DNA from: JBCBDX01 sp039815825
GTDB lineage: Bacteria > Pseudomonadota > Alphaproteobacteria > Rhizobiales > Rhizobiaceae
Assembly: GCA_039815825.1 (NCBI GenBank)
Contig: JBCBYO010000002.1
Location: 1-64,000 of the forward strand
Reading direction: 5' to 3'
Length of the DNA stretch: 64,000 nt
The translations under genes and the position numbers were made by a program. Positions 16,103 through 24,567 of the stretch are shown here, piece by piece; position 1 is the stretch's first letter; each line of letters begins with the position of its first letter. Below the pieces are notes generated by a model that saw only the letters and a program-made list of their open reading frames with translations, made no database searches and was not told where the DNA came from.

Positions 16103-17312
16103 GCCTTGCGAGTGCGCATTGGCTCCACAGGTCGCACAGGCTTGATGCCAGATGGTCGATGTCCGCGCTCGTGTGGAACGGGGTTGGTGTGATCCGCAGC
16201 CGTTCTGTCCCCACCGGCACCGTCGGATAGTTGATCGGCTGCACATAGATCCCGTAATTGTCCAAAAGGATGTCGGAGATCCATTTGCATTTGCCCGCAT
16301 TGCCCACCATCACGGGCACAATGTGACTGTCATTTTCCATATGCGGAATGCCACGATCATCGAGCGCTTGGCGCACCTGCGCCACCGCAGCCTGGTGCTG
16401 TTTGCGCTTGAGCGGATCATTCTTCAAATGCGCGATCGACGCCGCAGCGCCCGCCGCCAATGCCGGTGGCAAAGCCGTGGTAAAGATGAAGCCGGACGCA
16501 AATGAGCGCACAAAGTCGATCAAATTCTTCGAGCCGGTAATATAGCCGCCCATGCAGCCAAACGCCTTGCCGAGCGTGCCTTCAATCACATCCAGGCGGT
16601 CCATGATGCCTTCGCGTTCGCAAACGCCGCCGCCGCGCGCGCCATACATGCCCACCGCATGCACTTCATCGATATATTTCAGCGCACCATGCTTGTCCGC
16701 CACATCGCAAATGTCGGCGATCGGTGCGATGTCGCCATCCATCGAATAGACGCTCTCAAACGCCACCAGCTTGGGCGCGTTCGGATCATCGGCCGCCATC
16801 AATTCGTCCAAATGCGCAAAGTCATTGTGACGGAAGATGCGTTTTTCGCATCTGGAATGGCGGATGCCTTCGATCATCGACGCATGGTTCAAGGCGTCGG
16901 TGTAACAAATGATGCCCGGGATCTTCGCCAACAGCGTGCCCAAGGCCGCCCAGTTCGACACATAGCCCGAGGTAAAGATCAGCGCGCCTTCCTTGCCATG
17001 CAAGTCCGCCAGTTCGCGTTCCAACAAAACATGGTCATGGTTGGTGCCCGAGATGTTGCGTGTGCCCCCTGCACCCGTGCCTGAACGCGCAATCGCATCC
17101 TGCATGGCATCAACGACCTTCGGATGCTGGCCCATGCCCAGATAATCGTTGGAACACCAGACAGTCACTTCATGGGTCGACCCATCGTCGCGGTACCGCG
17201 TCGCCCGTGGAAACGCACCACGCTGACGCTCCAACTCCGCAAAGACACGGTAGTTCCCAGCATCGTGAAGCTGAGACAATGCCTGCTCAAAATGGCGCTC
17301 GAAGTTCATCAT
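16092..17312 (-). CDS. hemA: 5-aminolevulinate synthase HemA
   Basis: HemA condenses glycine and succinyl-CoA to 5-aminolevulinate, the first step of tetrapyrrole synthesis in alphaproteobacteria (C4 route). The 406-residue PLP enzyme shows VWCSNDYLGMGQHPKV, GTRNISGTNHDHVLLEREL, and the PLP lysine in EGTLGKAFGCMGGYITG. It overlaps puhE by 4 bases. A second copy elsewhere in the genome is possible, as is common. Confidence 0.97.
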   Translation of the reverse strand: MMNFERHFEQALSQLHDAGNYRVFAELERQRGAFPRATRYRDDGSTHEVTVWCSNDYLGMGQHPKVVDAMQDAIARSGTGAGGTRNISGTNHDHVLLERELADLHGKEGALIFTSGYVSNWAALGTLLAKIPGIICYTDALNHASMIEGIRHSRCEKRIFRHNDFAHLDELMAADDPNAPKLVAFESVYSMDGDIAPIADICDVADKHGALKYIDEVHAVGMYGARGGGVCEREGIMDRLDVIEGTLGKAFGCMGGYITGSKNLIDFVRSFASGFIFTTALPPALAAGAAASIAHLKNDPLKRKQHQAAVAQVRQALDDRGIPHMENDSHIVPVMVGNAGKCKWISDILLDNYGIYVQPINYPTVPVGTERLRITPTPFHTSADIDHLASSLCDLWSQCALARHVA

Positions 17313-18154
17313 TTTACCCTCGCAAATTGACCAACGTCAGCGAACCCGATCAAGGTCGCTGCTTCTTGTTTCTCTTTTTTTTTCAACTCAGGCGCACGCA
17401 AAGCGCCATCCCCGTCCGCTACTGCCCACCACCACAATGCGGCATCGCGAATTGGCAGAACGAGAAATAAATGTTCAAGCAGCGCAAGCGCCGCAAATGT
17501 TGCCAGCAATGTCCAAAGCACTGCCTGGCCACCGCTGGCCTGAGCCGCGGTGTACGCAAAGATCGTCATTACCATCGTGATAACCGCAATCGACAATATG
17601 AACATCGAGTGGGTCCGATCAGTGCGAAAATAGCTGGTCAGGTAAGATAGGCGCTCGGGCAAGATCTCGCTGACCGCGTTGGGCGCACCGAGGAAAACAT
17701 TGAGCTTCGTTGAAAGCCGCATGGCCCAGAGCAACATATATGTCAGCCAGCCGGCAGGATTATCAAAGCCGGCGAAAACTACAACAAGGACCAAACCTGT
17801 GCCAAAGAGCGCCAGCTCATGATCGCGAATGGCAAGAAACGCTTTGTAGAACCGGTCAGCGCCCCCAACATCAGCCGTGATACCGACACGTCGTGGCCCA
17901 ACGATGAGCCCGGTCAAAAACGTAACCTCATGCCAAGCCCAAAGCGCCAAAGCGCCAAAGAAGCCTTTATAGACAGCCAGTTGCGTCGTCTCGTTTCGCG
18001 CATCCCAAAGCAACACCAAGCCGAGAAATGCAACTGCCGTGGCGATCATCAGAGCCACTGAACGCCCGCCTAAACCGCGCACAACCATAATCACCAACCC
18101 GGTGGACACCCACCAGGCGGCAATCGCAATGATAATGGCGGTCAATGCGTTCAT
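17309..18154 (-). CDS. puhE: Photosynthetic complex assembly membrane protein PuhE
   Basis: This 281-residue protein is very hydrophobic with about seven predicted membrane segments (for example IIIAIAAWWVSTGLVIMVV at the N-terminus) and matches PuhE (DUF3623), a factor that tunes bacteriochlorophyll formation and reaction-centre assembly in Rhodobacter capsulatus. The WAWHEVTFLTGLIVGPRR stretch near residue 75 is characteristic. The last 20 residues are charged. It lies between acsF and hemA, its usual place. Confidence 0.9.
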   Translation of the reverse strand: MNALTAIIIAIAAWWVSTGLVIMVVRGLGGRSVALMIATAVAFLGLVLLWDARNETTQLAVYKGFFGALALWAWHEVTFLTGLIVGPRRVGITADVGGADRFYKAFLAIRDHELALFGTGLVLVVVFAGFDNPAGWLTYMLLWAMRLSTKLNVFLGAPNAVSEILPERLSYLTSYFRTDRTHSMFILSIAVITMVMTIFAYTAAQASGGQAVLWTLLATFAALALLEHLFLVLPIRDAALWWWAVADGDGALRAPELKKKEKQEAATLIGFADVGQFARVK

Positions 18155-18161
18155 AAGCTGA

Positions 18162-19250
18162 TCACCAAACCGGATGGAGACGGCTTGTCTCGGGAATTTC
18201 GTTCGTGTGTGCTGGGATCATGTAAAGGCGCGCAAAGTTCGCGGCTGCGCGGGCCCCATGCCAGGCTTTGCCGATATTTCCTAAAATCCCACCGCGTTTC
18301 GTCGCCGTTTCCAGATCTTCGTTGATCTTCAACATGCGCTTGAAACCGGCCACCAAGGCTGGATTGTCCAAATCAAGCGTCAGCGGGAAGACTTGCTTTG
18401 ATATCTCACTCGTCAGGTGAAAGACCTTCCAGTCATAATCGTCAACATCGACACCAAGCGCCTCATGAAACGCCGGACGTTGATGGTCACGCACATGCAT
18501 GGTCACAAAAACGGCCAACAGGAAGAATTTGATCCAATATTTGTTACGGCCCGAAAGCAACTTCGGGTCCGTGCGCATCAGAAGTGAGAACGCTTCGCCA
18601 TGGCGGAACTCATCATTGCACCACTCCTCAAACCATTTGAATATCGGGTGGAAGCGTTTATCTGGATTACGCTCTAAGTGGCGAAAGATCGTGATGTACC
18701 TTGCATAACCGATCTTCTCAGACAGATATGTTGCGTAATAAATGAACTTCGGACGGAAGTAGGTGTACTTTTTGGCTTTGGCCAAAAATCCCATATTCAC
18801 GCCGATATCAAACTCTTTGAGCGCATCATTGATAAAGCCCGCATGGCGGCTTTCGTCGCGGCTCATAAGACCAAACAGCTCGCAGATTTCCTTGTTGTTT
18901 CCCCGCCGCTTCATCTCCTTGTAGAGCACACAGCCAGAGAACTCAGCGGTGAGCGATGAAACGAGAAAATCGATGAACTCTTTGCGCAATTCAGGATCAA
19001 GCGCGTCGATGTCGATCTGGTCCCAATCCTCGTTTTTCTTAAAGTGTCCTTTATTGGGGTCAGAGCGCATTTCTTCAATCAACGCATCCCACTCAGCACG
19101 AACAGGTGACACATCAATCCGGTCCATTTCATCAAAATCGGTCGTATAGAAACGCGGATTGAGCATGGTCGTTTCGGTCGCCATGCGTGTGGTTTCGCTT
19201 TGCTGTTCAAGCGGCGCACCTTTGATAGGCTTGGTCAGTTGCTGGTTCAT
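18162..19250 (-). CDS. acsF: Mg-protoporphyrin IX monomethyl ester oxidative cyclase AcsF
   Basis: AcsF is the di-iron, O2-dependent enzyme that forms ring E of bacteriochlorophyll. The 362-residue protein shows the two iron-binding E..EXXH-like regions: LTAEFSGCVLYKEM / SRDESRHAGF and WFEEWCNDEFRHGEAF. Because the anaerobic alternative bchE is not seen in the window, this fits an aerobic phototroph. The ATG at 19250 makes an ATGA overlap with the unknown upstream gene. Confidence 0.96.
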   Translation of the reverse strand: MNQQLTKPIKGAPLEQQSETTRMATETTMLNPRFYTTDFDEMDRIDVSPVRAEWDALIEEMRSDPNKGHFKKNEDWDQIDIDALDPELRKEFIDFLVSSLTAEFSGCVLYKEMKRRGNNKEICELFGLMSRDESRHAGFINDALKEFDIGVNMGFLAKAKKYTYFRPKFIYYATYLSEKIGYARYITIFRHLERNPDKRFHPIFKWFEEWCNDEFRHGEAFSLLMRTDPKLLSGRNKYWIKFFLLAVFVTMHVRDHQRPAFHEALGVDVDDYDWKVFHLTSEISKQVFPLTLDLDNPALVAGFKRMLKINEDLETATKRGGILGNIGKAWHGARAAANFARLYMIPAHTNEIPETSRLHPVW

Positions 19251-19552
19251 AGGGCTGCCTCCTCAGAAAATGAGAACTCACATAGCTCCATAAACTCCAG
19301 ATCGCCCGTCGCCCTGGTCCAAGCCCGTTCCAGAGCACTGGCCCGTGTAATGGTTGCTTCGCGCTTGAAATTGGCAGCTTCGCCATATGGTATGGAAATC
19401 GGTGAACCATGCACCATCACCTCGTCGCCGGGGTGAACGACAGCACCATTGTCGAAGCGCACATGAGCGCTCAACTCTTCAAACGTATTATTGATTTCCA
19501 CCGTACATGGCGCGGTTTCGCTCGTGCGAAACAAAATAGACTTAATTGGCAT
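19247..19552 (-). CDS. Conserved-position protein of unknown function between puhC and acsF
   Basis: A 101-residue soluble protein with no membrane segment. It overlaps puhC by 11 bases and acsF by 4, so it is clearly translated as part of the puh operon. The middle (FDNGAVVHPGDEVMVHG, about residues 33-49) looks like a small beta-barrel/OB-like strand pair. Rhodobacter capsulatus has a short puhD in this gap, but that is a smaller membrane protein, so this is not safely PuhD. A role with AcsF or in assembly is suggested only by position. Confidence 0.85.
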   Translation of the reverse strand: MPIKSILFRTSETAPCTVEINNTFEELSAHVRFDNGAVVHPGDEVMVHGSPISIPYGEAANFKREATITRASALERAWTRATGDLEFMELCEFSFSEEAAL

Positions 19553-20015
19553 TTGCTAATTCTCCCGATCCATTAGCAATAAGGGCGCGCGCGATCTGCT
19601 GCGCTTTTGCCCGACTGAAAGCGTCCAAACTGATGCGATCTCCACTATCCACTCGCTCCAAGAACACCAGACCACCGCGCACCTGCAGTACACGGAATTG
19701 AGTATCTGCCAACAAAGGGCCACCGTTCATACGCTCCAAGGACCGTATGGCACCTTGCGCGAAAGCTGTTTGATCTGAGTCAAACAAAATGTCGTCACCC
19801 ACGAGTTCAAACCCCTCGCCCGCCGGCGCATAAGACAAAGTCCCAATTTGCTTTATGTCCGCGCCGCCGGTTTTGAATGTGCCGTTGCCTGTTACGCGGG
19901 CATAAGTGACGACCATCAGTGAGAAAACGACCAGCGCCACGACCATCAGTATCGAGGTCTTTGAAATGCGAATCTCGCTTTCGGGGATGACGGGTTGTTT
20001 CATGGTACGCGACAC
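19542..20015 (-). CDS. puhC: Photosynthetic complex assembly protein PuhC
   Basis: This 157-residue protein has a short cytoplasmic N-terminus, one membrane helix (ILMVVALVVFSLMVVTYA, about residues 22-39) and a periplasmic domain, the layout of PuhC, which helps organise the reaction centre-LH1 complex. The GTG at 20015 is preceded by AGGAG. It lies 9 bases after puhB. Confidence 0.9.
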   Translation of the reverse strand: MSRTMKQPVIPESEIRISKTSILMVVALVVFSLMVVTYARVTGNGTFKTGGADIKQIGTLSYAPAGEGFELVGDDILFDSDQTAFAQGAIRSLERMNGGPLLADTQFRVLQVRGGLVFLERVDSGDRISLDAFSRAKAQQIARALIANGSGELANAN

Positions 20016-20024
20016 GGAAGGCTC

Positions 20025-20696
20025 CTATTCGGCTGCAACAGGCATTTGAGGTTCAAGCGTCAGGACGCCGTCAGTTGTTTCTGCATCCTGATTATGGTTG
20101 CGCGCCAAGTGAACACTAAGCTGCGCTCTAAGGTGTTCAGCTGCTACGCTGGCATCTTCCAAGCCGGTCAATTGCGGCTCGGTGCGGGCCATGCGAAAGC
20201 CGCGCACATGAGGCCAAAAAATCAACCAGGCAAGCCGCACATCATCTTTGAAGCGTAATGCGATATCGCCGCTCCCATCAGCGCGAACGCGCGCATCAAC
20301 GGCCTCAAACTCGCTAAAGGGTAAGTTGAAAGCCGTTGGTAATATGATGCCGTATCGCATAATGACGCGGCGGTTGGTGATCGTGTAGATCGTTGAGCGA
20401 GCCACAGAACGGGCGATCAGCCACAAAAAGCCGCCAACAAGGGCACCAGCCGCCATCATGATCAACATTGACATGATGATGCTTTCTGCGCTCCGACCCA
20501 GATAGAGGCCAGAGACCAAAAGCCACGCAGTCAAGACCACAAAATAGCCAACGATCCATCGTATTTTAAGAACCTGATTGGCGATCCGCCGCGCCACGGG
20601 CGAACCCTGCCAGACGATGTGCTCGCCCTGCGGCAGCGGTCCCGGCAAACCCGGAACCGGCTCGTTTTCATAATCCGGCGCGACGTAGCCAACCAT
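20025..20696 (-). CDS. puhB: Reaction centre assembly factor PuhB
   Basis: PuhB is a membrane protein of 223 residues needed for efficient reaction-centre assembly. After LPQGEHIVWQGSP come two or three membrane segments (IVGYFVVLTAWLLVSGLYLG and MLIMMAAGALVGGFLWLIA) and then a PH-like region that begins IYTITNRRVIMRYG. The start lies one base after the puhA stop. Confidence 0.93.
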   Translation of the reverse strand: MVGYVAPDYENEPVPGLPGPLPQGEHIVWQGSPVARRIANQVLKIRWIVGYFVVLTAWLLVSGLYLGRSAESIIMSMLIMMAAGALVGGFLWLIARSVARSTIYTITNRRVIMRYGIILPTAFNLPFSEFEAVDARVRADGSGDIALRFKDDVRLAWLIFWPHVRGFRMARTEPQLTGLEDASVAAEHLRAQLSVHLARNHNQDAETTDGVLTLEPQMPVAAE

Positions 20697-20697
20697 A

Positions 20698-21480
20698 TCA
20701 GATCACCGATTCTTGACGGCGCGGTGTCGCGTACAGAAGTCCGGAACCGAAATAGCCCATGATCTTGTCTTCCTCCAGGAAGGTGACCTCGGTGCGCTTA
20801 CGGGTCTTCGGCACATCGGCAAATTGCTCGCCGGTGATCGCATGAACGTAGAAGATCTTTTCTTTGTCACGCGGCGTGCGGATCAGCGTGAAGTTGAACG
20901 GTACGAGAACAGAACCGCCGTCGTCACCAACTTCCAGATCAACCTCCAGATAGCGGATTACCTGCTCGGCCTTGTCCACCCACACGTCCTTCACGCGGCC
21001 CGCAATGATGGAGTCGCAACCCACGACCCGCAGTCCGCGTGGGTCAAGATCACCATTGGCAATCTGGAAATCCTTCGCGTTGCGCATCGGGACGATCTTA
21101 ACGTCGCCCTCAAAAGTGAGATCCGGAACATTCGCGCGCTCGGCGTAAGCGCCAGGGCCAATGCCATCGAGCATCGGATTATCAGCGGTCGGGCGGATGG
21201 CTGCGCCGTTCATTTCCATGACAGGCTCGCCGTTGACGGCCTTCGCTTCACGCTTGTCATCAGGCACGGTCACATCGCCATGACCGTGGCGCAGATGAAA
21301 TGCTTTGGGACTTGGTGACATTAACCAAGACTTGCCATGCACCGTGCCGTCATCTTCTTCCACGGGGAAGCCTTCGCGGCGGCTTTCCATTTGCAGGTGG
21401 ATTACCAGCCCGGCAAAAAACACAAAGAACACGTAAAGCGTGATCTGTGCGACATCGATATATTGTGTGACTTCAACCAT
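20698..21480 (-). CDS. puhA: Photosynthetic reaction centre H subunit PuhA
   Basis: PuhA is the single-helix H subunit of the reaction centre, which helps proton delivery to QB. The 260-residue protein has one N-terminal membrane helix (VAQITLYVFFVFFAGLVIHL, about residues 9-28) and a PRC-barrel cytoplasmic domain with VPLPDD-like blocks (KIVPMRNAKDFQIANGDLDP, GLRVVGCDSIIAGRVKDVWV). The operon order lhaA-puhA-puhB-puhC is the standard one. Confidence 0.97.
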   Translation of the reverse strand: MVEVTQYIDVAQITLYVFFVFFAGLVIHLQMESRREGFPVEEDDGTVHGKSWLMSPSPKAFHLRHGHGDVTVPDDKREAKAVNGEPVMEMNGAAIRPTADNPMLDGIGPGAYAERANVPDLTFEGDVKIVPMRNAKDFQIANGDLDPRGLRVVGCDSIIAGRVKDVWVDKAEQVIRYLEVDLEVGDDGGSVLVPFNFTLIRTPRDKEKIFYVHAITGEQFADVPKTRKRTEVTFLEEDKIMGYFGSGLLYATPRRQESVI

Positions 21481-21504
21481 AGTGGTTCTCCATCGTTTTG
21501 GTGT

Positions 21505-22956
21505 TTATCCGGGCAGATCGGCTAACCCGATCGGCTTGGAATCTTGAATTGCGTTTTGCGAATGCCGCACGGTGCCGACGAGCGGCCCCAGAAAGACAAG
21601 CGCGGTGAAGAGAAGACCAATCTCAAGGTGGTAAACCACGGAGTATCCGGCGGACGGGGATGAAAGCGCGGAGCCAAACATGCCATGATCGGCAGCTGTA
21701 TTGATCGCATCACGTGCAAACCCGCCAAAGGCGAGGCCAAGACCGATTGCCGTGGCCTGCACTGCGCCCCAAGCGCCAATGATAATACCATTGTCAGCGC
21801 GACCGCGGCCCATCTCCATACAGGCCAACATGGTCGCAACGCTGAATATGCCGCCGCCAAGTCCAATAAGACATGTCCCCAAACGGAAGAGGTTGGCAGA
21901 ACCCAAAGGTTCGGCAAAGACAATGCAGGAAAAGGAAACGACGCCCAACAGGGTGCCTGTGGCAGCAAGCCGGTATTTGTCTTTTCCTTTGCCGACAGCG
22001 CGGGCGGCAATTGCAAACCCAACTAACGCACCACCGGCCCAAAGTGCGGTCAACAGCGTCGTTTGGGCAACCGACAGGCCGAGAACCTCGCCACCATAAG
22101 GTTCAAGGAGCACGTCCTGCATGGCAAAGCCAGCAGAGCCAAACGCAATCGCGAGCAGCAGACGTTTAAGACGAACATCAGCCCCATAAACCTGCAATGC
22201 GTCAGCCAAGGATACCTGCGGCCGATCCGGAAGGGTGACCTGCGGATTGCGCGGCTCCTGTTTCCAAAGGGCAATGACATTGATCACGATCGTCGCGACC
22301 GCTGCACCTTGCACTACTTGGATCAGAATCTTGGCGTTGAAGTCTGAGAGCAGCCAGCCAAATGTCAGCGCCGATGCAATCATCCCGATCAGCAGCATGA
22401 CATAGGCCAAGGCTACAACGCGGGGGCGATTGTCTTCCGGCGCTAAATCCGTGGCGAGCGCTAATCCTGCAGTCTGCGCCATATGCATGCCGATGCCGGT
22501 CAAAAGGAACGCCAGAGCCGCACCTACAGGGCCCGCCCAAGTCGGACCGACGGTCTGCGATTGTAGCAACAAGAGCGCAAACGGCATGATTGCAAGGCCG
22601 CCAAATTGCAGCATCGAGCCAAGCCAAATGTAAGGCACGCGCCGCCAACCGAGCAAAGACTTGTAGGTGTCGGAACGGTAGCCCATCAAGACGCGGAAAG
22701 GCGCGGCCAAAACGGGGATCGCAACCATCAGCGCGACAAGGCTCGTCGGCACGCCCAGCTCAACAATCATGACGCGATTCAACGTGCCAGTCAGCAGCAC
22801 CATCGCCATGCCCACGGATACTTGGAACAAGCACAGGCGGAGCAACCGACCCAAAGGCAGATCATCGCTCGCGGCATCAGCGAACGGCAAATAGCGTGTG
22901 CTTACCGTTTGCCAGAACATGGCAGGAGACTGCTTTTGCGGCGCAGATGACGTCAT
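21505..22956 (-). CDS. lhaA: LH1 assembly protein LhaA (PucC/MFS family)
   Basis: This 483-residue major-facilitator-type protein has about 12 membrane segments and the family blocks GTLNRVMIVELGVP (about residue 57) and VLMGYRSDTYKSLLGWRRVPYIW split around residue 95. LhaA is thought to deliver or insert bacteriochlorophyll into LH1. It overlaps bchM by 4 bases and lies 24 bases before puhA. A second PucC-family gene lies at 35.2 kb. Confidence 0.94.
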   Translation of the reverse strand: MTSSAPQKQSPAMFWQTVSTRYLPFADAASDDLPLGRLLRLCLFQVSVGMAMVLLTGTLNRVMIVELGVPTSLVALMVAIPVLAAPFRVLMGYRSDTYKSLLGWRRVPYIWLGSMLQFGGLAIMPFALLLLQSQTVGPTWAGPVGAALAFLLTGIGMHMAQTAGLALATDLAPEDNRPRVVALAYVMLLIGMIASALTFGWLLSDFNAKILIQVVQGAAVATIVINVIALWKQEPRNPQVTLPDRPQVSLADALQVYGADVRLKRLLLAIAFGSAGFAMQDVLLEPYGGEVLGLSVAQTTLLTALWAGGALVGFAIAARAVGKGKDKYRLAATGTLLGVVSFSCIVFAEPLGSANLFRLGTCLIGLGGGIFSVATMLACMEMGRGRADNGIIIGAWGAVQATAIGLGLAFGGFARDAINTAADHGMFGSALSSPSAGYSVVYHLEIGLLFTALVFLGPLVGTVRHSQNAIQDSKPIGLADLPG

Positions 22957-23678
22957 GCCGTGTGCACCTCCATCCCTTGGGAAATGTAAAAGCCGCTCGA
23001 AATGCGCTCAGTCGGAACTACGCGCCCACCGCTTCGATCGTTGACCGCTGATGCCAAAGCCTGCGGTTTGGTTGGCACGACGGCTGGAGATCGATCAGAG
23101 CGCGGGAACAATTTGCCTACACGGTGCATCGCGCCAAGCGCGGCGGTATAAGGCGCAATGGTAAAGACCGCTTGGCGTTCGGTGTGATCAATGATCCGAG
23201 CCACCGCATCCGCTGCGTCTGACAAATCATAATGGATCAGCGAATCCATCGCCACGACCGCGTCAAACCGACCGTCTTCGAAAGACAGCATATCGCCCGC
23301 TTTGAAGGCCAAAGAACCGCGGAATTTCTCGGCGCCATAGCGCTCAGCGGCAAATGCAACCATCTGCGGTGACAGGTCGATGCCCACCACATCCGCACCG
23401 CGCACCGCCAGTTCGTGCGCCAGCACCCCTGAACCGGATCCGGCATCCAAAATGCGCCAACCGTGCAAGTCAGCGGGCAAACGGCTCACCAGATGGGCCC
23501 GCATGCGATCACGCCCCTGGCGCACTGTCTCGCGAATACGACTGACCTTTTCGGTGGAGACAAGTTTCTTCCAGCCCTCGACCGCCGTGCGGTCGAAGTA
23601 AACCGCCAGCGCATCGCGCCTTGTCTGATATGTGCGGTTTGCTACAGCCAATCGATCACTCAAAACCCAAGAAATCAA
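22953..23678 (-). CDS. bchM: Mg-protoporphyrin IX O-methyltransferase BchM
   Basis: BchM methylates the C-13 propionate of Mg-protoporphyrin IX. The SAM-binding motif is ILDAGSGSGVLAHELA (about residue 75) and the N-terminal block AVYFDRTAVEGWKKL is typical. No ATG is available at the start: a TTG at 23678 (AAGGA 11 bases upstream) or a TTG at 23663, which overlaps the bchL stop by only 8 bases, are the candidates. The gene lies in the bchH-L-M run, just as in other alphaproteobacteria. Confidence 0.94.
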   Translation of the reverse strand: MISWVLSDRLAVANRTYQTRRDALAVYFDRTAVEGWKKLVSTEKVSRIRETVRQGRDRMRAHLVSRLPADLHGWRILDAGSGSGVLAHELAVRGADVVGIDLSPQMVAFAAERYGAEKFRGSLAFKAGDMLSFEDGRFDAVVAMDSLIHYDLSDAADAVARIIDHTERQAVFTIAPYTAALGAMHRVGKLFPRSDRSPAVVPTKPQALASAVNDRSGGRVVPTERISSGFYISQGMEVHTA

Positions 23679-24567
23679 AGATTTCCCGGTCCTTCATCGG
23701 TTCGGCTTTAAGTGCTTCAGTCCCGCTCCAAAGCTGTTCGGCCAGTTGGAGATATTCGTTCTGGATCGCCACAATTTCCGGATGATCACCCAGTTCAAAA
23801 AGCGTAGACTTTTTCAGACGTGACTTGCGCACTTCATCGCTGTCGGGAATGTGAGCGAGGCGCTTCAAACCGGTCGCTTCATTGAAGCGATCAATCTGGT
23901 CAGTTTCGCGCGAGCGGTTGGCGATGACGCCGCCAAGACGCACATCATAGTTTTTCGATTTGGCTTTAATCGCAGCTATGATCCGGTTCATCGCAAAGAT
24001 GGAATCAAAATCGTTAGCCGCGACGACCAACGCGCGTTCAGCGTGCTGCAACGGCGACGCAAACCCGCCGCAAACTACATCACCCAAAACGTCGAAGATC
24101 ACGACGTCCGTATCTTCCAAAAGGTGATGCTCTTTGAGCAATTTTACAGTTTGACCGACGACGTAACCGCCACAACCCGTGCCAGCTGGCGGACCACCCG
24201 CCTCCACACATTGCACGCCATTGTAACCTTCAAAGACAAAGTCTTCCGGGCGCAATTCTTCTGCATGGAAGTTCACCTGCTCCAAAATGTCGATGACCGT
24301 AGGGATCAGGCTTTTGGTCAGCGTAAAGGTGGAATCATGCTTTGGGTCGCAGCCGATTTGCAGCACTCGTTTGCCAAGCTTTGAGAAGGCGACCGCCAGG
24401 TTTGACGAAGTCGTCGATTTGCCGATACCGCCTTTGCCATAAACCGCGAACACCTTAGCACCATCAATCTCCATGGTGGGATCGAGATGCACTTGGACGC
24501 TACCCTCGCCATCATCTTTGTGATGGGCGGCGCGCTCCAGTGTTTTCGGATGCGTGAAAATGTTCAT
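23656..24567 (-). CDS. bchL: Light-independent protochlorophyllide reductase iron protein BchL
   Basis: BchL is the ATP-hydrolysing iron protein of dark-operative protochlorophyllide reductase. Walker A is VYGKGGIGKSTTSSN (about residue 42), and the cluster cysteines lie in GTGCGGYVVG and DVVCGGFASPL. The ATG at 24567 is chosen because it makes an ATGA overlap with bchH and starts the family N-terminus MNIFTHPKTLE; an upstream start would be inside bchH. 303 residues. Confidence 0.97.
   Translation of the reverse strand: MNIFTHPKTLERAAHHKDDGEGSVQVHLDPTMEIDGAKVFAVYGKGGIGKSTTSSNLAVAFSKLGKRVLQIGCDPKHDSTFTLTKSLIPTVIDILEQVNFHAEELRPEDFVFEGYNGVQCVEAGGPPAGTGCGGYVVGQTVKLLKEHHLLEDTDVVIFDVLGDVVCGGFASPLQHAERALVVAANDFDSIFAMNRIIAAIKAKSKNYDVRLGGVIANRSRETDQIDRFNEATGLKRLAHIPDSDEVRKSRLKKSTLFELGDHPEIVAIQNEYLQLAEQLWSGTEALKAEPMKDREIFDFLGFE

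Noticed and set aside
20713..21318. 201-codon open frame antisense to puhA
   Set aside because: puhA on the other strand is certain; the antisense frame has no recognisable motif or start signal.
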